NCBI GenBank assembly: GCA_029259835.1
Contig: JAJDEL010000484.1
Location: 1-9,878 of the forward strand
DNA from: Planctomicrobium sp.
GTDB taxonomy: Bacteria > Planctomycetota > Planctomycetia > Planctomycetales > Planctomycetaceae
DNA length: 9,878 nt
Direction: 5' to 3'
This document shows, piece by piece, positions 1 to 5,250 of this stretch. The notes below the pieces were generated by a model. It was not told where the DNA came from. It did not search any database and saw nothing but the letters and a program-made list of their open reading frames with translations. The translations under genes and the position numbers were made by a program. The stretch's first letter is position 1. Every line of letters begins with the position of its first letter.

Positions 1-60
1 CAAGTTCAATTTCAATTTTCCCTCGGCAAACGTCGAGGACATACTTAGGGGGACATTTCC

Positions 61-636
<576 letters not shown>

Positions 637-739
637 GAATATTGGTCTTCAATTGACGGAGTCTCGGAGCATCGACCAGTAGCTGAAGAAGCAAGAATTC
701 GATTTTCGTTTCCGAACAATTCAAGATAGCGATGCTACA

Positions 740-785
740 AGTCACGTGCGTTATCGGACTTTCCAGTTTGATGGTGCACGTGACT
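740..785 (+). ncRNA. 21-bp intergenic RNA hairpin
   Basis: Bases 740-760 pair with 765-785 around a TTCC loop (761-764), with no mismatch or bulge. The outer ten pairs (AGTCACGTGC with GCACGTGACT) are all Watson-Crick. The inner eleven include five G-U wobbles (750/775, 751/774, 752/773, 756/769, 757/768). The wobbles pair only in RNA copied from the + strand; the opposite transcript would have A-C mismatches. No T run follows, so it is not a classic intrinsic terminator. It lies about 100 bases after the lipoprotein stop and 51 bases before the TPR gene. A role in mRNA stability, RNase III cleavage or differential expression of the two genes fits, but is inference. Confidence 0.7.
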
Positions 786-836
786 GACTGCGTGAGGGTG
801 AATAATTCGTTCGTATTAACCGAAGGGTGAATCAAT

Positions 837-1580
837 ATGTCCATGGATCGGACTACGGGATCAAAACTTCTGTTCGTTGCATTCAGTGTCGCAACGATCT
901 TCGCAAATGGCTGTGCAAACAAAGGTGTGCCGTTCGTTGCGGCTGGTAAGAAACCAGCCCCTAGAGACGAACTGGAATTCAGCCTGGCACGAGCGAACGA
1001 ACAGGAAGGCAAGCTTGCAGATGCCTTTGAGGTTTATGAAACGCTCTATACTGCAAATCCGGCAGACGTTGAGGTGTGCCATCGATTGGGGATTGTCAAA
1101 CTGCGAATGGGGCAAGCGGCCGATGGCATTACATACCTGATGGAAGCAGATGCTATTCGCCCGAATGATCCGGCAATAAAAGGTGATCTCGGGTATGCAC
1201 ACATTTTGTTGGGTGAGTATGACACGGCAGAAAAATTTCTCAGAGAATCGCTCAACATTGTTCCTTCGGACCAACGTGCCGTCAATAATTTAGCAATGGC
1301 GGTTGGGTATCAGGGGCGAATGGATGAAAGCTACACGCTTTACCGATCTGTGATGGATGACGCAGAAGCACATTCGAACATTGGATACATCTACTCTCAG
1401 ACCGGTCGGTCTGACCTTGCCATGAAACACTACAACAAGGCTCTTGATCTCAACCCGACTCTCAAACAAGCTGCTGAAGGGCTTGTTCAGATGGACGATA
1501 TCAACACTCAAGTCGCCAGTGTCAAGCAACAGAACGAAGGCAGCCGTGAAATTCAACTGACCGATGGAACAACTCGGTAA
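837..1580 (+). CDS. TPR-repeat lipoprotein, TadD-like
   Basis: The 247-residue product has a hydrophobic leader (about 11-25) ending at Asn-Gly-Cys26. That is a weak lipobox (Asn at -2), so lipid attachment is likely but not certain. From residue 46 to 208 it is built of about five tetratricopeptide repeats (near 46-75, 78-110, 112-144, 147-172, 176-208). These show the usual spaced G-Y-A and closing L-x-P signatures, as in NKALDLNPTL. TPR arrays act as protein-binding scaffolds. Short TPR lipoproteins such as TadD and PilF help assemble pili or secretins, and TadD is the closest analogy, made by architecture only. The tail (220-247) is polar and probably disordered. GAAGGG at 822-827 lies 9 bases before the ATG; a second ATG at 843 is possible. 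A strong terminator follows 23 bases after the stop, so this gene ends its transcription unit. Confidence 0.9.
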   Translation: MSMDRTTGSKLLFVAFSVATIFANGCANKGVPFVAAGKKPAPRDELEFSLARANEQEGKLADAFEVYETLYTANPADVEVCHRLGIVKLRMGQAADGITYLMEADAIRPNDPAIKGDLGYAHILLGEYDTAEKFLRESLNIVPSDQRAVNNLAMAVGYQGRMDESYTLYRSVMDDAEAHSNIGYIYSQTGRSDLAMKHYNKALDLNPTLKQAAEGLVQMDDINTQVASVKQQNEGSREIQLTDGTTR

Positions 1581-1603
1581 CGATTGATTTTCCGTAAGAA
1601 TAG

Positions 1604-1640
1604 ACACCTCGGCAGCAAAAATCTGCCGAGGTGTTTTTTT
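1604..1640 (+). terminator. Intrinsic terminator after the TPR gene
   Basis: ACACCTCGGCAG (1604-1615) pairs perfectly with CTGCCGAGGTGT (1623-1634) around a 7-base A-rich loop, and a run of seven T ends at 1640. This is a textbook rho-independent terminator for + strand transcripts and separates the lipoprotein/TPR unit from nadA. Confidence 0.93.
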
Positions 1641-1684
1641 GTTCACAATTGATCTGGTTCGCACGAACTGGGTTTCAAAGCACA

Positions 1685-1712
1685 GTGACGGGGCAATTTT
1701 CTTCGCTATACT
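1685..1712 (+). promoter_or_regulatory. Candidate sigma-70 promoter for nadA
   Basis: GTGACG (1685-1690, 4 of 6 matches to TTGACA) is followed after 16 bases by TATACT (1707-1712, 5 of 6 to TATAAT). It lies in the gap after the terminator, where nadA needs a new start. Transcription would begin near 1719 and give a leader of about 160 bases. Confidence 0.4.
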
Positions 1713-1729
1713 CTATGCTGGCTTTACGG

Positions 1730-1859
1730 TTGAGTGAGTGGACTCAATGAATTCCCGGCCCAAAAGTTGACTGCTTTTTGCTGGTCTCTTATTCTGCATT
1801 TCGTAAGCAAGAGCGGCTAATACACGTAGGCAAAACGTGCAGAATCACTTGTGTTCTGC
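1730..1859 (+). promoter_or_regulatory. Hairpin-containing nadA leader
   Basis: Three stems can form in the untranslated leader of nadA. TTGAGT (1730-1735) pairs with ACTCAA (1742-1747). CACGT (1823-1827) pairs with ACGTG (1835-1839). GCAGAA (1839-1844) pairs with TTCTGC (1854-1859), extended by two inner pairs after a bulged T. The last two stems abut and could stack, and the final one ends 9 bases before the GGAG ribosome site. I did not recognise a known NAD-type riboswitch. Individual short stems like these can arise by chance. Confidence 0.3.
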
Positions 1860-1878
1860 TCCTATGCTGGAGAAACAA

Positions 1879-2883
1879 ATGCGAGAGAATAACCTACTCC
1901 CAATTGCTGGTGATCAGCCTCAAATTTATGAGGACCCTCTTGACCTCATGGACGAAATTGATCGTCTCAAGGAGAAGAAAGACGCAACGATTCTCGCCCA
2001 TTACTATGTTGATGGCGAAATTCAAGACATCGCCGACTACAGCGGTGATTCTCTTCAGTTGGCTCGCGATGCGGCAAACGTGACAACATCTACGATTGTC
2101 TTTGCTGGCGTTCACTTTATGGCTGAAACCGCCAAAATGCTGAATCCAGATAAAACAGTCTTGTTGCCAGACCTGGAAGCAGGATGCTCGTTATCGGAAA
2201 GTTGCCCGGCAGACCGGCTGGCTGCTTACCAAAAGGAATTACGAGAACAGGGACGCGATTTCGTAACTGTCGCGTACATCAATACTTCCGCCGCTGTCAA
2301 AAGCTTGTGCGACTGGATTGTGACTAGCGGAAATGCACGCGAAGTCGTTGAAGAACGCGTTCCCAAAGATAAAGAAATTCTCTTCGTTCCCGATCAACAT
2401 TTAGGACGATACCTTGTCGAAGTGACCGGTCGCGAGATGATTCTTTGGCCTGGTGCATGTATGGTCCATGAGGTTTTTAGCTTGCAGGATTTGCTTCGTG
2501 CAAAGCGAAAGAATCCGGAATCGATTGTGGTCTCGCATCCAGAATGCCCGCAAAATATTCTCGAAGTTTCCGACTATGTTGGAGGAACAGAGAGTATGCG
2601 GAAGTATGTCGCCTCGATCTCCGAGCCGAAAACGATTTTGGTTGCCACTGAAGCGAACATGATTCACCCTCTTGAGGCCGCCGCTCCGCAGCACGAATTT
2701 GTCCCAGTTCCTGGGATAATGACCGAAACTGGAGAAACCTGTGCTTGCAACCGTTGCCCGCATATGGCACGCAACACGCTGCAAAAAGTCCGTGATTGCT
2801 TGAAATACGGGCGTCCTGAGATATTGTGGCAACCCTATTTTGACAAAGCCAAAGAAGTCGTTGTACGCAGTTTGCTACAGTGA
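1879..2883 (+). CDS. nadA: Quinolinate synthase NadA
   Basis: NadA is a cytoplasmic [4Fe-4S] enzyme that condenses iminoaspartate with dihydroxyacetone phosphate to quinolinate, the precursor of the NAD ring. With the chosen start the product has 334 residues. The family signatures are present: ILAHYY (38-43), the first cluster cysteine in [13 protein letters not shown] (Cys103), the second in WPGACMVHE (Cys194), HPEC (220-223), and the third in the C-terminal [13 protein letters not shown], most likely Cys293. The start is ATG 1879 because GGAG at 1869-1872 sits 6 bases before it. Upstream in-frame starts at 1864 (ATG) and 1837 (GTG) lack a ribosome site, and the GTG lies in a possible leader hairpin. 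No nadB or nadC is nearby, so the rest of the pathway must lie elsewhere. gltA follows 142 bases later on the same strand, probably as a separate unit. Confidence 0.96.
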   Translation: MRENNLLPIAGDQPQIYEDPLDLMDEIDRLKEKKDATILAHYYVDGEIQDIADYSGDSLQLARDAANVTTSTIVFAGVHFMAETAKMLNPDKTVLLPDLEAGCSLSESCPADRLAAYQKELREQGRDFVTVAYINTSAAVKSLCDWIVTSGNAREVVEERVPKDKEILFVPDQHLGRYLVEVTGREMILWPGACMVHEVFSLQDLLRAKRKNPESIVVSHPECPQNILEVSDYVGGTESMRKYVASISEPKTILVATEANMIHPLEAAAPQHEFVPVPGIMTETGETCACNRCPHMARNTLQKVRDCLKYGRPEILWQPYFDKAKEVVVRSLLQ

Positions 2884-3025
2884 CGAGCGCCGTTAGAATA
2901 CGGGATTGTCGGCAATGGGGCGCCTCGGTTTGCGAGATGATGATTTGGCTGACTTGATCGCGACGTTGAACCTGCCACTATACAGTTTTCCTGAAGAATA
3001 TTACCAAAGGTATTGAACTAAGAAC

Positions 3026-4309
3026 ATGCCCGAGACTTTGACTATCACCGACAATCGCACCGGGAAGACTTATGAGATTCCTATTGATCACGACACCGTT
3101 CGCGCCATGGATCTGCGACAAATCAAGGTCCAAGACGACGAATTCGGGATGATGACCTACGATCCGGGGTACACAAATTCAGCGTCTTGCAAAAGTGAAG
3201 TCACCTATATTGACGGTGACAAAGGGATCCTGGAATACCGCGGATACCCGATCGAACAACTCGCCGAGAAAAGTTCGTTCATGGAAGTTGCCTACCTCCT
3301 CTTGAATGGAGATCTTCCAAATGGGGGGCAGCTTGAAGGATGGCAACAGTCGCTAAGCCAACACACGATCGTTCACGAAAATATCAAGCGGCAGATGGAG
3401 TCCTTCCGCTACGATGCTCATCCGATGGGAATGATGATCAGCACAGTTGCTGCACTTTCAACTTTCTATCCCGACGCCAAAGCTGTTCGCTGTGCGGATA
3501 ATCGCAAGCTGCAAATCGAACGGTTGATGGCAAAGATCCCCACGATTGCTGCATTCACGTTTCGGCATAGTCAGGGACACCCATACATCTACCCCAGTAA
3601 CAAACTCGGCTACACCGAAAATTTTCTGACGATGATGTTCCGTATGGTTGGCAACGACTATGTGCCAGATCCCGCAATTGTGAAAGCTTTGGATGTGCTG
3701 TTCATTTTGCATGCAGACCACGAGCAGAATTGTTCGGCATCCGTGATGCGAGCAATCGGATCCTCGGAAGCTGATCCTTATTCCGCATGGGCTGGTGCTG
3801 CTGCTGCGCTCTACGGACCTCTCCATGGAGGAGCTAACGAAGCGGTTCTAAAAATGCTCAATGAAATCGGAGATGTGAGCAACGTTCCAGAATACATGGA
3901 CAGGTGCAAGAACGGGGAATTACGCCTCATGGGGTTCGGACACCGCGTCTATAAAAATTATGACCCACGCGCACGCATTATTAAAAAATGTGCAGACGAA
4001 GTCTTTGAAGTGACCGGACGAAACCCGCTTCTCGATGTTGCGCTGGAACTCGAACGAATCGCACTCGAAGATGAATATTTCGTCAAACGCAAACTTTACC
4101 CTAACGTTGATTTCTATTCCGGCTTGATCTATCAGGCCATTGGACTTCCCGTGGCGATGTTCCCGGTTCTGTTTGCGATTCCCAGAACAATCGGTTGGCT
4201 TGCTCAATGGGCAGAGTCGCTCGAAGATAAAGAGCAACGCATTCAAAGACCGCGACAAATTTTCCTCGGCGAGCGTGAGCGGAACTACGTCCCGAGGAAT
4301 GAGCGATAG
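3026..4309 (+). CDS. gltA: Type II citrate synthase
   Basis: Citrate synthase condenses acetyl-CoA and oxaloacetate to citrate, the entry step of the TCA cycle, in the cytoplasm. The 427-residue length equals that of the E. coli enzyme and includes the N-terminal beta-rich region (about 1-60) typical of the hexameric type II form. The catalytic triad is visible: His267 in GPLHGGANEAV, His306 in GFGHRVYKNYDPRA and Asp362 in NVDFYSG. The oxaloacetate-site histidine lies in ILHADHEQNCSAS (His229). The C-terminal RPRQIFLGERERNYVPR is also family-typical. The ATG has no strong Shine-Dalgarno; the sequence just before it is CTAAGAAC. The upstream 142-base gap has only a poor promoter match. The gene runs towards moaE and is separated from it by a compound stem-loop. 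Confidence 0.97.
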   Translation: MPETLTITDNRTGKTYEIPIDHDTVRAMDLRQIKVQDDEFGMMTYDPGYTNSASCKSEVTYIDGDKGILEYRGYPIEQLAEKSSFMEVAYLLLNGDLPNGGQLEGWQQSLSQHTIVHENIKRQMESFRYDAHPMGMMISTVAALSTFYPDAKAVRCADNRKLQIERLMAKIPTIAAFTFRHSQGHPYIYPSNKLGYTENFLTMMFRMVGNDYVPDPAIVKALDVLFILHADHEQNCSASVMRAIGSSEADPYSAWAGAAAALYGPLHGGANEAVLKMLNEIGDVSNVPEYMDRCKNGELRLMGFGHRVYKNYDPRARIIKKCADEVFEVTGRNPLLDVALELERIALEDEYFVKRKLYPNVDFYSGLIYQAIGLPVAMFPVLFAIPRTIGWLAQWAESLEDKEQRIQRPRQIFLGERERNYVPRNER

Positions 4310-4312
4310 AGA

Positions 4313-4357
4313 ACAGCCTGCGTTTCGCCGCACACTTCAAGTGTGCGGCAAGGCTGT
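4313..4357. terminator. Compound stem-loop between convergent gltA and moaE
   Basis: An inner stem GCCGCACAC (4327-4335) / GTGTGCGGC (4341-4349) closes a TTCAA loop. An outer stem ACAGCCT (4313-4319) / AGGCTGT (4351-4357) encloses it, with 7 unpaired bases on the left and 1 on the right. All pairs are Watson-Crick, so the structure can form in either transcript. It fills the whole gap between two convergent genes and its last base is the last base of the moaE stop. There is no T tract on either side, so it may act as a weak or factor-assisted bidirectional terminator or as a 3'-end protector. Confidence 0.55.
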
Positions 4358-4797
4358 CACTCTGCGCTCGGGTGAACCCACTCCGTGGTGCCGTCTGACC
4401 AGTTTTCTTTTTTCCAAATCGGGACACGAACTTTCAGTTCGTCAATGAGAAATCGTCCGGCGTCAAAGGTGTCACCGCGATGAGGGCAACTGAGCGCGAT
4501 GGCAACACTCGCTTCCGCAGGTTCGAGATGCCCGGTCCGATGGACAAGTGCAATTTTTTGAACGGGCCATTTTTCGGCAGTTTCGCTGACGAGTTCGTTC
4601 ATCTTTGCAAGCGCCATTTCCGGGTAAGCATCGTAGTCGAGCGCGGTCGTTCGTTTCCCTTGTGTCAATTCACGGACTGTTCCGAGAAAAAGAATCACTG
4701 CACCAGAAAGCGGAGTCGTCACAAACTGGGTAAGTGTGTCGGCGTCAATCGGTTGATCGGTCAATTCGACAAGTCGGTTTTTTGATGGAAGTTGCAT
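4357..4797 (-). CDS. moaE: Molybdopterin synthase catalytic subunit MoaE
   Basis: MoaE is the large subunit of molybdopterin synthase. With thiocarboxylated MoaD it adds the two dithiolene sulfurs to cyclic pyranopterin monophosphate. The 146-residue product carries the family pattern in order: SGAVILFLGTVRE (31-43), LDYDAYPEMA (53-62), ALVHRTGHLEPAEASV (83-98), CPHR (104-107) and the active-site segment DELKVRVPIWKKE (119-131). Lys122 and Lys129 match the spacing of the catalytic lysines Lys119 and Lys126 of the E. coli enzyme. I chose ATG 4797; an in-frame TTG at 4809 would add four residues, and neither has a clear ribosome site. moaD lies 87 bases upstream on the same strand, with an intercistronic hairpin between. 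The other moa/moe genes are not in the window. Confidence 0.95.
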   Translation of the reverse strand: MQLPSKNRLVELTDQPIDADTLTQFVTTPLSGAVILFLGTVRELTQGKRTTALDYDAYPEMALAKMNELVSETAEKWPVQKIALVHRTGHLEPAEASVAIALSCPHRGDTFDAGRFLIDELKVRVPIWKKENWSDGTTEWVHPSAE

Positions 4798-4849
4798 GTC
4801 TGTTGGCAATGATAAGTTTTGAAGAAAAACGTGACTTGGATTTTATTGT

Positions 4850-4876
4850 TCACCGTTCATTTCTGATGAACGGTGA
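4850..4876 (-). other. Intercistronic hairpin between moaD and moaE
   Basis: TCACCGTTCAT (4850-4860) pairs perfectly with ATGAACGGTGA (4866-4876) around a 5-base loop, an 11-bp stem just after the moaD stop. On the - strand it is followed by ACAATAAAATCC rather than a T run, so it is not a typical terminator. It may partly terminate or stabilise the moaD message. Confidence 0.5.
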
Positions 4877-4884
4877 CAGCTTTG

Positions 4885-5130
4885 CTAACCTCCGCTGACT
4901 GGTGGGAAGCACGCAATCTGAGCGGTCTCCAGGATGACCTGATCGTCACTGGAGTATTCTGAATCAATTGCCACGAACAAACTGCCGGCAATCGGTTTGA
5001 GTTTCGGATGCTGTGCTTCAAGTGCTTTCCGAAAGTCAGCAACACTCGCTCCACCATCAACTTCGACTTCAACTTCTGAAGCCCTTGCCAATTGACTGGC
5101 TCTGGCAAACAATTTAACGGTGATTTTCAT
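4885..5130 (-). CDS. moaD: Molybdopterin synthase sulfur carrier MoaD
   Basis: MoaD is the small ubiquitin-fold subunit of molybdopterin synthase. Its C-terminal glycine is adenylated by MoeB and converted to a thiocarboxylate that donates sulfur within MoaE. The 81-residue product is exactly the usual length. It begins with a beta strand MKITVKLFARASQLA and ends in the diagnostic Gly-Gly (CFPPVSGG). A longer reading to 5175 exists, but ATG 5130 gives the normal family N-terminus; no Shine-Dalgarno is visible at either. The gene lies 120 bases downstream of the FAD/Fe-S dehydrogenase and just upstream of moaE. The gap holds a candidate promoter of its own, so moaD-moaE may be transcribed independently of the genes upstream. 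Confidence 0.93.
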   Translation of the reverse strand: MKITVKLFARASQLARASEVEVEVDGGASVADFRKALEAQHPKLKPIAGSLFVAIDSEYSSDDQVILETAQIACFPPVSGG

Positions 5131-5156
5131 GTGTTCAGTTTTTCTGACGTTAACTG

Positions 5157-5186
5157 TTATTACTGCTGTTTTCACTTGCCCCTCAA
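5157..5186 (-). promoter_or_regulatory. Candidate promoter for moaD-moaE
   Basis: Read on the - strand, TTGAGG (complement of 5181-5186) is followed after 18 bases by TAATAA (complement of 5157-5162). The -10 box lies about 27 bases before the moaD start codon, a plausible leader length. The match is moderate (four of six in each box). A palindrome lies four bases upstream of the -35 box. Confidence 0.33.
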
Positions 5187-5189
5187 TCC

Positions 5190-5200
5190 CTAGTCACTAG
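5190..5200. promoter_or_regulatory. Palindrome CTAGTCACTAG, possible operator
   Basis: This is a perfect 5-base inverted repeat around a central C, just upstream of the candidate moaD -35 box. Its position would suit a regulator-binding site. It is short enough to be chance. Confidence 0.2.
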
Positions 5201-5210
5201 ACCAGCGGCC

Positions 5211-5231
5211 CCAAGAAGACTTCTTCTTTGG
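5211..5231 (-). other. Stem-loop after the FAD/Fe-S dehydrogenase gene
   Basis: CCAAGAAG (5211-5218) pairs with CTTCTTTGG (5223-5231), eight pairs with one bulged T and a 4-base loop, 20 bases beyond the stop of the dehydrogenase gene on the - strand. There is no T run, so at best it is a weak terminator or 3' stabiliser. Confidence 0.25.
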
Positions 5232-5250
5232 CTGCACTATCCCAGCCGCA

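Noticed and set aside
21..38. CCTCG/CGAGG stem before the first gene
   Set aside because: Only five pairs with an 8-base loop and no T run; it could be the remnant of a leader but is not distinguishable from chance.
1719..1878. Known NAD-I (nadA) riboswitch
   Set aside because: I could not find the conserved motif sequence of that class; only generic stems are visible.
2885..2928. Imperfect pairing of GAGCGCC with GGCGCCTC as a nadA terminator
   Set aside because: It needs a bulge and a loop of about 27 bases, and no T run follows.
2954..2984. TTGATC and TATACA as a promoter for gltA
   Set aside because: The spacing is 19 bases and each box matches only four of six positions; too weak to call, although gltA probably has a promoter somewhere in 2884-3025.
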